31,818 bases of DNA from Nitrospirota bacterium (GTDB lineage: Bacteria > Nitrospirota > CAKKRA01 > 9FT-COMBO-42-15), in NCBI GenBank assembly GCA_023248415.1, contig JAHFEP010000004.1:1-31818 (forward strand), read 5' to 3'. Each line of letters begins with the position of its first letter. Position 1 is the stretch's first letter. Below the pieces are notes generated by a model. It saw nothing but the letters and a program-made list of their open reading frames with translations. It did no database searches and was not told the origin of the DNA. Below, one piece after another: positions 21,697 to 28,947 of this stretch. The translations under genes and the position numbers were made by a program.

Positions 21697-23478
21697 ATGG
21701 AAAGGTTTATTCCAGATGAATTAATAGACAGGATAAGAGAGGGGGCAGATATAGTCTCTGTAATCTCTGAACACCTTAGTTTAAAAAAAACAGGCCAGAA
21801 CTATACAGGGCTGTGCCCTTTTCATTCAGAAAAGACGCCGTCTTTTATTGTCAGCCCGGCAAAGCAGATATTTCACTGCTTTGGCTGCGGCGCTGGTGGG
21901 AATGTATTTCACTTTTTAATGAAATACGAAAACCTTACATTTCCACAGGCAGTAAGGTCTTTAAGCGAAAGGGCAGGGATAAAAATCCCTGAAGTAAATA
22001 AAAGGGATGAGAAGATTGAAGATGCCAAAGAGCCCCTTTATAAGGCAAATGAGCTGGCAATGGAATTTTTCAGCAGGAATCTTGCTGAAGCAAAAGAGGG
22101 TGAAAAGGCAAGGCAGTATTTAGAAAAAAGGGGCATTGAAAGGAAGGCCATACAGGAATTTAACATCGGCTATTCCCTTCCGCAGTGGGATGCTTCATAC
22201 AGGCATTTAAGACAGAAAGGGATTGAAACAGCAGCCTTGGAAAAGGCAGGGCTTATTATAAGAAAAGATAGCGGCGACGGCTTTTATGACCGTTTCAGGG
22301 ACAGGCTCATATTCCCGATTTTTGATTTAAAGAAAAGGGTTATAGGCTTTGGCGGCAGGGTGCTTGACAGCTCTCTGCCAAAATATATAAATTCTCCAGA
22401 AAGCCCAATATATATAAAGGGCGAAAACCTTTACTGCCTTGAAAAGGCAAGGCAGGAGATTGGCAAAAGGGGTTATCTTCTGATTGTTGAGGGTTATCTT
22501 GATGCAATAATGACATATCAGAAGGGGATAAAGAATGTTTCTGCAACGCTTGGCACAGCCCTGACCCCGGGCCATTTAAGGCTTATAAAGAGATTTACGA
22601 GCAACATTGTTTTGGCGTTTGACCCTGACAGCGCTGGCAAAAAGGCAGCGATAAGGAGCGCCTCGCTCTTTATTGAAAACGGGATGAAGGCCAAGGTAGC
22701 AAGCCTGTCTGAGGGCACTGACCCGGATACATTCTTAAGGGAAAAGGGTGTTGATGCCTTTGTTGATAAATTAAAGAATTCAGAGAAGCTCCTTGATTTT
22801 GTTATAATAGAAACTAAGGGCAAAGAGGCGCTAAATGCCATTGATGAAAAGATAAGGGTGGTTGATGAGGTTCTTCCTCTGATAAGCAGATTGCCCAACA
22901 AGATTGAAAGGAATGCCTATATAAGAAGGCTGGCAGAGGAGCTTCAATTAGATGAAAAGGATATATTTGCAGAATTAGAAAACAGGGCTCAGAAGAAAGG
23001 ATATAAGTTAGAAGATAAAAAACAGTCTTTAAAAACAGGAACAGCACATAGCGGCATTCAAAGGAGAATGGGTCATTCAGGCGCAAAGGCAGAGGAGATG
23101 CTGATTCACCTCATGCTTAATGACGAGTCCATTGCAAAAAGGGTAAAAGACCACTTAAGCCCCGATGACTTTAAAGAGCCTCTTTTAAAAAGGCTTACAG
23201 GCATAATTTATAATGTCATTGAAAGCGGCAAGGAATTTAATACAGTATTTAAGACAGAGGATGCTGAGATGGCAAGCCTCTTTTCAGCGCTCTCTATGAG
23301 AGAATTGGATTACGACGACCGCGAGCAGAGCTTTTATGACTGCGTTCAGAAGATAAAAGGCGCAGGCATAAAAGAGAAGATGAAAAACCTTCAGGAGAAA
23401 TTAAGGACAGCAGAGAAAAACGGCGATAAGGATTCAAGCCGCCGGATACTTGAAGAAATAAAATTGTTAAAACAATAG
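21697..23478 (+). CDS. dnaG: DNA primase
   Basis: It makes RNA primers for replication. The N-terminal CHC2 zinc domain has C40, H43, C61 and C64 (LCPFHSEKTPSF and HCFGCGAGGN). The TOPRIM domain shows LLIVEGYLDAI with the catalytic glutamate and LAFDPDSAGKKAA with DPD. The C-terminal region, about 440-593, is the helicase-interaction part. Length 593 aa is normal. No clear ribosome site precedes ATG 21697, though CAGG is adjacent; the N-terminus MERFIPDELIDRIREGADI is canonical. It is followed 25 bases later by rpoD. Confidence 0.98.
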   Translation: MERFIPDELIDRIREGADIVSVISEHLSLKKTGQNYTGLCPFHSEKTPSFIVSPAKQIFHCFGCGAGGNVFHFLMKYENLTFPQAVRSLSERAGIKIPEVNKRDEKIEDAKEPLYKANELAMEFFSRNLAEAKEGEKARQYLEKRGIERKAIQEFNIGYSLPQWDASYRHLRQKGIETAALEKAGLIIRKDSGDGFYDRFRDRLIFPIFDLKKRVIGFGGRVLDSSLPKYINSPESPIYIKGENLYCLEKARQEIGKRGYLLIVEGYLDAIMTYQKGIKNVSATLGTALTPGHLRLIKRFTSNIVLAFDPDSAGKKAAIRSASLFIENGMKAKVASLSEGTDPDTFLREKGVDAFVDKLKNSEKLLDFVIIETKGKEALNAIDEKIRVVDEVLPLISRLPNKIERNAYIRRLAEELQLDEKDIFAELENRAQKKGYKLEDKKQSLKTGTAHSGIQRRMGHSGAKAEEMLIHLMLNDESIAKRVKDHLSPDDFKEPLLKRLTGIIYNVIESGKEFNTVFKTEDAEMASLFSALSMRELDYDDREQSFYDCVQKIKGAGIKEKMKNLQEKLRTAEKNGDKDSSRRILEEIKLLKQ

Positions 23479-23503
23479 TCTATTTTATAATAGCGGGGTG
23501 TAT

Positions 23504-25315
23504 ATGGCAAAAGAAGAGAGCATGGAAGAAGTAAAACAATTGATATCTATAGGCAAGGAAAAGGGGTTCCTTACCTATGAAGAGCTGAATAATGCCCTTC
23601 CGGCAGATGTTGTATCTTCAGAGCAGATAGATAATATTATGATTATGTTCGGCGAGATGGATATTGATATCATTGATTCCTCTGAAGAGTCTAAATATCA
23701 GGCTGCGCCTTCCGAGTCTGAACAGGAAGGAAAAGAGACTGAGGAATATGAAGCCGAGTTTTTTGAAGCAGAGGTTGATGCTGAAGGCGAAGAAATAAAA
23801 ATAGATTTAACGCCTGGCACAGTTGGAAGGACAGACGACCCTGTTCGTTTATATTTAAAGGAGATGGGCACGGTTCCTCTTTTAAGCAGGGAAGAGGAGG
23901 TAGAGATAGCCAAGAGGATTGAGTCTGGCGAGAGAGAAGTTGCAGCGGTTATCTTCAGTATGCCGATTACAACCAATGAGGTTGTCTCCCTCGGAGACAG
24001 GCTTAAGAAAGAAAAGATGTCTATCAGGGAAGTAGTCTCTGCGTATGAAGAGGATATGGAGGAGTTCGTAGAGGCAGATGAAAAGGAGCTTCTGAAAAAG
24101 ACATTAGACAGAATCACTGAGGTTAAGAGGCTGACGGCGCAGCTCAGGGCTTTGAACAAGGATACAGCCCGCCTGAGAAATGAGGAGAAGCTTAAGAAGC
24201 AGAGGGTTGCTGTTAAAAAAATAAAGGATACGATAGCCCAGAAGATAGAGGATATAGGGCTGAATTCAAGGCATATAGATAACATTGTTAATAAATTAAA
24301 AGAGTCTTCCTATCAGATCAAAAGGTCTGAAAGGGAGATGGTCTCCTGCATCAGAAAGCTCGGCTATTCAAAGGATAAGGTGGATGAGGTCTTAAAACAG
24401 ATAAGAAAAAGGGGCAGGGAGATAAAAAAGGTTGAAAGAAAGACAGGGATTGACGAGGATGCATTAATAGGCCTTGAGAGGACATACAAGAATGCGCTTC
24501 AGCGCATAAGGCAGACAGAATTTGAAACAGGCGTCTCTGCAAGGGATCTGAAGGATGCAGTTCATGCCCTGGAGCAGGGGGAGCGTAAGGCGAAATATGC
24601 AAAGAGCCAGTTGATAGAGGCAAACCTGAGGCTGGTTGTAAGCATTGCAAAGAAGTATACGAACAGGGGACTGCAGTTCCTTGACCTTATTCAGGAAGGA
24701 AACATCGGCCTGATGAAGGCAGTTGATAAATTTGAATATAAGAGGGGCTACAAGTTCAGCACATACGCCACATGGTGGATAAGGCAGGCGATAACAAGGG
24801 CAATCGCTGACCAGGCAAGGACTATCCGCATACCTGTTCACATGATTGAGACAATCAACAAGCTCATCAGGACATCAAGGCATCTTGTGCAGGAGCTTGG
24901 CAGAGAGCCTTCTCCTGAGGAGCTTGCTGCTGAGATGAAGCTTCCTATTGACAAGGTAAGGAAGGTGCTGAAGATTGCAAAAGAGCCTATATCCCTTGAG
25001 ACACCTATTGGAGAGGAAGAGGACAGCCATCTTGGCGACTTTATAGAAGACAAGAAGGTGGTATCTCCGCTTGAGGCAGCGATTAAATATAATCTGCAGG
25101 AGCAGATAAAGAGCGTGTTTCAGACCCTTACACCAAGGGAGGAGCGTGTCTTAAGGCAAAGATTCGGCATTGGCGAGGTTACTGACCATACACTTGAAGA
25201 GGTCGGGCAGAATTTTGATGTTACACGCGAGCGTATAAGGCAGATAGAAGCAAAGGCGTTGCGGAAGCTGAGGCATCCGAGCAGGAGCAAGCTGTTAAAA
25301 AGCTTTGTGGAATAA
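23504..25315 (+). CDS. rpoD: RNA polymerase primary sigma factor (sigma70/RpoD)
   Basis: The housekeeping sigma. Region 1.1-like residues 1-80 are acidic. Region 1.2 has DDPVRLYLKEMGTVPLLSREEEVEIAKRI-type sequence at about 110. A large helical non-conserved region covers about 150-370. Regions 2.1-2.4 (LVVSIAKKYTNRGLQFLDL, then YATWWIRQAITRAIADQ), region 3, and 4.2 (HTLEEVGQNFDVTRERIRQ) are complete. I prefer ATG 23504 to the in-frame GTG 23498: GGGGTG (23495-23500) would then act as ribosome site. That yields 603 aa. The perfect -35/-10 boxes in this window agree with a standard sigma70. Confidence 0.98.
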   Translation: MAKEESMEEVKQLISIGKEKGFLTYEELNNALPADVVSSEQIDNIMIMFGEMDIDIIDSSEESKYQAAPSESEQEGKETEEYEAEFFEAEVDAEGEEIKIDLTPGTVGRTDDPVRLYLKEMGTVPLLSREEEVEIAKRIESGEREVAAVIFSMPITTNEVVSLGDRLKKEKMSIREVVSAYEEDMEEFVEADEKELLKKTLDRITEVKRLTAQLRALNKDTARLRNEEKLKKQRVAVKKIKDTIAQKIEDIGLNSRHIDNIVNKLKESSYQIKRSEREMVSCIRKLGYSKDKVDEVLKQIRKRGREIKKVERKTGIDEDALIGLERTYKNALQRIRQTEFETGVSARDLKDAVHALEQGERKAKYAKSQLIEANLRLVVSIAKKYTNRGLQFLDLIQEGNIGLMKAVDKFEYKRGYKFSTYATWWIRQAITRAIADQARTIRIPVHMIETINKLIRTSRHLVQELGREPSPEELAAEMKLPIDKVRKVLKIAKEPISLETPIGEEEDSHLGDFIEDKKVVSPLEAAIKYNLQEQIKSVFQTLTPREERVLRQRFGIGEVTDHTLEEVGQNFDVTRERIRQIEAKALRKLRHPSRSKLLKSFVE

Positions 25316-25321
25316 GATAGA

Positions 25322-25350
25322 GTAGGGGCAGGTTTCAAACCTGCCCCTAC
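25322..25350. repeat. Perfect 29-base palindrome between rpoD and the tRNA
   Basis: GTAGGGGCAGGTTT (25322-25335) is the exact complement of 25337-25350, around a single C. The GTAGGGGC ends match the element at 10951-11010. It could also stop or process the rpoD transcript, but no T run follows. Confidence 0.85.
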
Positions 25351-25354
25351 AAGG

Positions 25355-25430
25355 GGGCCCATAGCTCAGTTGGCAGAGCCATCGGCTCATAACCGATTGG
25401 TCCCAGGTTCGAATCCTGGTGGGCCCACCA
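25355..25430 (+). tRNA. tRNA with CAT anticodon (Met elongator or Ile2)
   Basis: A complete cloverleaf of 76 bases: acceptor GGGCCCA/TGGGCCC, anticodon stem ATCGG/CCGAT with loop CTCATAA (anticodon CAT at 25388-25390), T stem CCAGG/CCTGG with TTCGAAT loop, discriminator A and encoded CCA. It is not the initiator: position 1 pairs with 72 and the anticodon stem lacks three G-C pairs. C4-G69 and C5-G68 and the location just after rpoD resemble the lysidine-modified Ile2 tRNA (E. coli ileX), so the amino acid cannot be settled from the anticodon alone. Confidence 0.95.
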
Positions 25431-25463
25431 TAAATGATATTAAAAAAAACGGGGAAACTGTGA

Positions 25464-26171
25464 ATGGGTGAAGAAGAGCTTAAATCTCTTATTGAACTGC
25501 AGGAGATAGATACAAAGATTGCGGGTCTGACAGGGCAGAAGAAAAGGCTTCCAGAGATTATTGATGAGGCAAAACAATCTCTCAATACGAGCCAGACAGA
25601 CCTGTCAAATATAAAAACAGCTTATGATAATCTATTAAAGGAGAAAAGGGACAAGGAGAGGATCATTGATGATGAAGATGTAAAGATTGAGAAGCTCAAA
25701 TCAAAAACCTCTGAGATTAAGACAAATGAGGCATATCAGGCGCTCCTTCATGAAATAGAGGCAGCAAAAAAAGTGAAGAGCGGCCTTGAGGATGAACTCC
25801 TTGTTGTTCTTGAAAAGGCAGAAGAGATTAAGAAAGAGCTTAATACCAAAGAGCAGAAGGCAAAAGAGGAAGAAAAGAAATTTTCAGTTGAAGAGAGCGG
25901 GATCAAGGCAGATTTTGTAAAAGTAGAAGATGAGCTGAATAAATTTTTGAAAGACAGAGATGAACATCGCAGCAGAATAGGCAAGGATCTTCTAAAGAGA
26001 TATGCACAGTTATTTGAGTCTAAAAACGGCCTTGCTGTAGCTGCTGTTAAGAACGGCATCTGCCTCGGCTGCCATATGAACATCCCTCCCCAGACCTTAA
26101 CAGAGATTAAGAAGAATTCAAAGATAATCCAGTGCTTCAATTGCAGCCGCATTCTTTATTGGAAGGATTGA
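25464..26171 (+). CDS. Coiled-coil C4 zinc-ribbon protein (DUF164/CdsZ-like)
   Basis: A 235-aa cytoplasmic protein. Residues 1 to about 185 are an almost continuous antiparallel coiled coil rich in K, E and L. The C-terminus is a four-cysteine zinc ribbon: CLGCHMNIPPQ and CFNCSRILYW. This is the plan of the zf-RING_7/DUF164 family (HP0958, CdsZ), linked in some bacteria to RNA binding or to cell and flagellar functions; the role here is unknown. It starts 33 bases after the tRNA and is followed four bases later by the RNase HI-like gene and then rnpB, an order seen in several lineages. Confidence 0.9.
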   Translation: MGEEELKSLIELQEIDTKIAGLTGQKKRLPEIIDEAKQSLNTSQTDLSNIKTAYDNLLKEKRDKERIIDDEDVKIEKLKSKTSEIKTNEAYQALLHEIEAAKKVKSGLEDELLVVLEKAEEIKKELNTKEQKAKEEEKKFSVEESGIKADFVKVEDELNKFLKDRDEHRSRIGKDLLKRYAQLFESKNGLAVAAVKNGICLGCHMNIPPQTLTEIKKNSKIIQCFNCSRILYWKD

Positions 26172-26175
26172 AGTA

Positions 26176-26628
26176 GTGGCATTAAAGGGGCAAAATTTGA
26201 TAATATATACTGATGGCGTTTCAAGGGGCAACCCCGGAGATGCAGGCATTGGCGTTCTTCTTAAAGACAGCAGCGGCGCAGTTATAGATGAGATCGGCAA
26301 ATATATTGGAGCAACAACCAACAATGTTGCAGAATATACAGCGCTGCTCAATGCCCTTGAATATGCTGTAAAACACAGGGCAGCAATCGTAGATATTTTT
26401 CTGGATTCAGAATTAGTGGTAAGACAGATGAACGGTGTATACAGGGTTAAAGATGAAAATTTGGCTGTGCTGTTCAATAAGGCGCAGGCACTGATAAAAA
26501 AGATTAGGGGCAGGGGTCAAGGGTCAAGGGTCACTTTAACACATATACCGAGAGAGAAGAACAAAGAGGCTGACAATTTAGCAAACAAGGCAGTAAATTT
26601 ACATTTAAACAAAAGAGACAGGAGATAA
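26176..26628 (+). CDS. RNase HI-type ribonuclease with repeat-encoded insertion
   Basis: A 150-aa nuclease of the RNase H fold that cuts RNA in RNA-DNA hybrids. The four carboxylates are present: D13 (IYTDGVSRGNPG), E53 (NNVAEYTALLNAL), D77 (IFLDSELVVRQM) and D133 (NKEADNLANKA). It belongs to the compact type without the basic handle loop of E. coli RnhA. Residues about 112-118 (GRGQGSR) interrupt the usual short turn before VTLTHIPRE and come from three 7-base repeat units. The start is GTG 26176, with GGAAGG nine bases upstream. rnpB lies 84 bases downstream. Confidence 0.92.
   Translation: MALKGQNLIIYTDGVSRGNPGDAGIGVLLKDSSGAVIDEIGKYIGATTNNVAEYTALLNALEYAVKHRAAIVDIFLDSELVVRQMNGVYRVKDENLAVLFNKAQALIKKIRGRGQGSRVTLTHIPREKNKEADNLANKAVNLHLNKRDRR
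26514..26534. repeat. GGGTCAA 7-bp repeat inside the RNase HI gene
   Basis: Three units, GGGTCAA, GGGTCAA, GGGTCAC, totalling 21 bases, so the reading frame is kept. A related GGGGCAG precedes them. They encode the extra Gly/Gln/Ser/Arg turn of the nuclease. Confidence 0.85.
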
Positions 26629-26642
26629 ATTTTAACGGCAAA

Positions 26643-26697
26643 GTAAAAAGCTCCAGATGCGAGGCCGAAGCGACAACGAAGCAGATGGACTTTTTAC
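26643..26697. repeat. Palindromic element directly upstream of rnpB
   Basis: GTAAAAAGCTCCA (26643-26655) and TGGACTTTTTAC (26686-26697) form terminal inverted repeats with one extra base. The middle has GAGGCCGAAGCGACAACGAAG. It ends 16 bases before the predicted 5' end of RNase P RNA and so overlaps the expected promoter. Together with 26629-26712 this gap holds no gene. Confidence 0.75.
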
Positions 26698-26738
26698 GAA
26701 GCCGTCTATAGGATGCTGAAGCAGGCCCGATGGTCGCC

Positions 26739-26828
26739 CAGGCGACCTATAGGTCGCACTTATAACTAATAACTTTTAACTTTTTAGTTAATTGTTAGAG
26801 GTTATCAGTGAAGGCGATAGCCTTCCTG
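26739..26828 (+). repeat. Three-hairpin module, copy A, in RNase P RNA P3
   Basis: Bounded by CAGG and CCTG, inside the CCCAGG/CCTGGG base of P3. It contains CGACC-TATA-GGTCG, then a long AT-rich hairpin of TAACTAA-like 7-base units ending in GGTTAT, then GAAGGC-GATA-GCCTTC. Copy B is at 26930-27017. Confidence 0.88.
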
Positions 26829-26929
26829 GGAGGAAAGTCCGAGCTCCAAAGGGCAGGGTGCTCTGTAATGCAGAGTCTGCTTCCTCTGTAAAGAGGGGGC
26901 AGAAGGAAAGTGCCACAGAAAAGATACCG

Positions 26930-27017
26930 CAGGCGACCAATGGTCGCACTTATAACTAATAACTTTTAATCATTGGTTAATTGTTAAAGGTTATTGGTGG
27001 AGGCGAAAGCCTCCCTG
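26930..27017 (+). repeat. Three-hairpin module, copy B, in RNase P RNA P12
   Basis: Bounded by CAGG and CCTG, placed between ACCG and TAAGGGTGAAAAGG, the position of P12. It has GCGACC-AAT-GGTCGC, the same AT-rich hairpin, and GGAGGC-GAAA-GCCTCC. Differences from copy A in the last stem are compensating: AAGGC/GCCTT becomes GAGGC/GCCTC. Confidence 0.88.
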
Positions 27018-27306
27018 TAAGGGTGAAAAGGCGAGGTAAGAGCTCACCGCTCTGATGGCAACATCAGGGGCATGGTAAACCCCACCCGGAGCAAGACCAA
27101 ATAGGTTCCGCTCCACTTGATGGTAAGAATGGCCCATTCAATATTCTATCTTAATGGTAGAAAGGCGGAACGGGTTAGGTCGCATGATCCTGATAGCAAT
27201 ATTCAGGACAAGAGGAATGACCGTCACCCCCATACCTATGTAATAGGTGTGGGGGCAACAGAACTCGGCTTATGACCTGCTTCAGCATACTTTACTCTTA
27301 CACATT

Positions 27307-27891
27307 TTACAAAGCCGCTAATATCTCATAAAATATATTCAACGGCAGCCCCACAACATTAAAATAATCTCCCTCAATCCTTTTTACAAATATGGCTGCC
27401 TTTCCCTGTATGCCGTAGCCGCCTGCCTTATCAAGCGGCTCACTGCTTTTTACATATTCTTTTATCTCTTCATCAGATAGCTTTTTAAACCAGACCTTTG
27501 TTGATACTATTTTTGTTCTTCTCTTACCTGCTTGCGTATCAATAACAGCAAGCCCTGTCATTACTGTATGACATTTACCAGAGAGTTTCTTAAGCATGGC
27601 AATAGCGCTTTCAGAAGATTCTGGCTTGCCAAGCCGTTTTTTGTTCAGTATCACAATAGTATCAGCAGCAATTATAACAGCATCTTTCACGCCTGATGCT
27701 GCCTTTTCTGCTTTAGCCAATGCAACCCTCTTTACATAATTCTCAAGGGATTCTTTTTTATCTCTTCCTTCATCAACTGCGGAAGGCCTTATTTCAAAAT
27801 CAAGTCCAATCTGTTTTAATAGCTCAGCCCTTCTTGGTGATTCAGAGGCAAGTATTAATCTTCTGTTCATAGCCTGTTTAATAAGATTCAT
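27307..27891 (-). CDS. maf: Maf-family nucleotide pyrophosphatase
   Basis: A house-cleaning enzyme that hydrolyses non-canonical or dTTP/UTP-type nucleotides. Motifs are LILASESPRRAELL near the N-terminus, IIAADTIVIL (catalytic aspartate), GKPESSESAIAML, MTGLAV, and DKAGGYGIQGKAAIFV followed by EGDYFNVVGLPL. Length 194 aa is typical. I keep ATG 27891, which overlaps the upstream gene stop (ATGA); an internal ATG eight codons later, before NRRLILAS, is an alternative closer to the family N-terminus. It is convergent with rnpB. Confidence 0.96.
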   Translation of the reverse strand: MNLIKQAMNRRLILASESPRRAELLKQIGLDFEIRPSAVDEGRDKKESLENYVKRVALAKAEKAASGVKDAVIIAADTIVILNKKRLGKPESSESAIAMLKKLSGKCHTVMTGLAVIDTQAGKRRTKIVSTKVWFKKLSDEEIKEYVKSSEPLDKAGGYGIQGKAAIFVKRIEGDYFNVVGLPLNIFYEILAAL

Positions 27892-28940
27892 CTTACAGTT
27901 ATCTCAAGATAGAAGAGCGCAAGATAGCCGATAAGCAGTGCAAACCACCCTGCAATGATGATAAACTCAAGGGTTGTCCCAAGCGATATGGTAAAATTTT
28001 CAGATGCAATAGCATAAATATCCTCAAGGGTGTCTATCTTTTCATTTATTCCTTTTCTCCAGTCATCAAGATGAAATTTCCTTGAAAGAAGGCTGTAAAG
28101 CCTTGCAGAGTACCAGTCGCCGATCAGTTTTATGTTATGCTCAATTGCCTCTGATTCCAATATGGTCTGCGTCCGTATCTGAACAATCTCCTTTATGGTT
28201 TTTCTGACCTCCCTTGACCTGAATAATAATTTCTGCTCCCTCTTCTTTAACAGTTCCACGCTCTTTTCAAGCCTTGCATCAAGCTGGTAATCAAGAATCC
28301 TCAATTTTAATAACTGCAGATTTGCAATCTCAAATAACTCTATGTTGCTTCCTATATCTCCCCGCGGTTCAAATACAAATGCGCCGTCCCAGTCAACAAT
28401 TGTCAAGTCGTCCTTTGCATATTTAAGGGCAGTTTCAAGTGTTGTTTTTATCTCATCCTCATCAATAGATATACGCTCGTTTTTTAATAATGCAGCAACC
28501 TTTTCGCCGTGAAGGGAAAGAAATACCTCAGGGTCTCCGCTGTAATTTGATATGCAGTAGACAGTATAATCCTCATCAAACTCCTTGCTGCATTGATACT
28601 CTGCAAGTATCTTTCTGCATTCAGCAATAAGTTCAGCCTTAAAGTCCAGAACAGAATCAGCAAGGAGATTCCCAATATCAATAGATGCCTCAGCGATTAT
28701 TACATCAGGGAGATATGCCTTTACCAGGAAGCTGACATCCCTGCCGTTGATATTCCTTTTTTCCTCCTTTACTATTCTATGTTTTGGTATGACATCAGGA
28801 TAATTCGGAGAGCTCTTTAAGGTTTTGACCTCAGATGCTGCTGAATCTATTTCAAGATTGATATCTGTTACGCCAATCAGGAATGTGACGATTTTTCCTG
28901 ATAATACTGTTGTCTTTTTTGAAATACGAATTTCCCGCAT
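27888..28940 (-). CDS. Unrecognised coiled-coil membrane protein, RMD1/DUF155-like layout
   Basis: A 350-aa protein. Residues 1-120 are a predicted mixed alpha/beta part without known motifs. Residues about 180-300 are helical: DLTIVDWDGAFVFEP, NIELFEIANLQLLKLRILDY, then a charged coiled coil and WYSARLYSLLSRKFHLDDWR. A single hydrophobic helix near 322-345 (LEFIIIAGWFALLIGYLALF) ends the protein. Long helices with a DWD...IELFEIAN block and a C-terminal LEFIII membrane anchor recall the RMD1/DUF155 family, but I cannot confirm homology. It lies four bases after pepA begins its end and is coupled to maf by ATGA, so it may be a pepA-maf operon member. Confidence 0.7.
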   Translation of the reverse strand: MREIRISKKTTVLSGKIVTFLIGVTDINLEIDSAASEVKTLKSSPNYPDVIPKHRIVKEEKRNINGRDVSFLVKAYLPDVIIAEASIDIGNLLADSVLDFKAELIAECRKILAEYQCSKEFDEDYTVYCISNYSGDPEVFLSLHGEKVAALLKNERISIDEDEIKTTLETALKYAKDDLTIVDWDGAFVFEPRGDIGSNIELFEIANLQLLKLRILDYQLDARLEKSVELLKKREQKLLFRSREVRKTIKEIVQIRTQTILESEAIEHNIKLIGDWYSARLYSLLSRKFHLDDWRKGINEKIDTLEDIYAIASENFTISLGTTLEFIIIAGWFALLIGYLALFYLEITVR

Positions 28941-28947
28941 ATTTATC

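Larger units (their letters stand above)
26713..27288 (+). ncRNA. rnpB: RNase P RNA, bacterial type A, enlarged
   Basis: The catalytic RNA that matures tRNA 5' ends. P1 pairs 26713-26725 with 27276-27288 over 13 bases. P2 is GATGGTC with GACCGTC. P4 is formed by GAGGAAAGTCCGAGCTCC (from 26829) and CAGAACTCGGCTTA (from 27259); the CCGAG/CTCGG pair differs from the E. coli CCGGG/CCCGG pair in a compensating way, which supports the fold. AGTGCCACAGAAAAGATACC, TAAGGGTGAAAAGG and CCCACCCGGAGCAAGACCAA match other universal segments. The length, about 576 bases, is near 200 more than E. coli (377), mainly from two similar three-hairpin modules in P3 and P12. It converges on maf with 18 bases between. 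Confidence 0.95.

Noticed and set aside
23698..24285. Minus-strand open frame of 195 codons inside rpoD
   Set aside because: Shadow of the helical non-conserved region of sigma70; composition Ser/Leu/Phe-rich as expected of antisense.
25322..25350. Rho-independent terminator of rpoD
   Set aside because: A strong stem but no T run follows; the ends match a dispersed element, so it is listed as a repeat, though a secondary role in ending transcription is not excluded.
25355..25430. Initiator tRNA-Met
   Set aside because: The first base pairs with position 72 and the anticodon stem is ATCGG/CCGAT, not the three G-C pairs of the initiator.
26629..26712. Small gene between RNase HI and rnpB
   Set aside because: No open frame of useful length; the bases are explained by a palindromic element.
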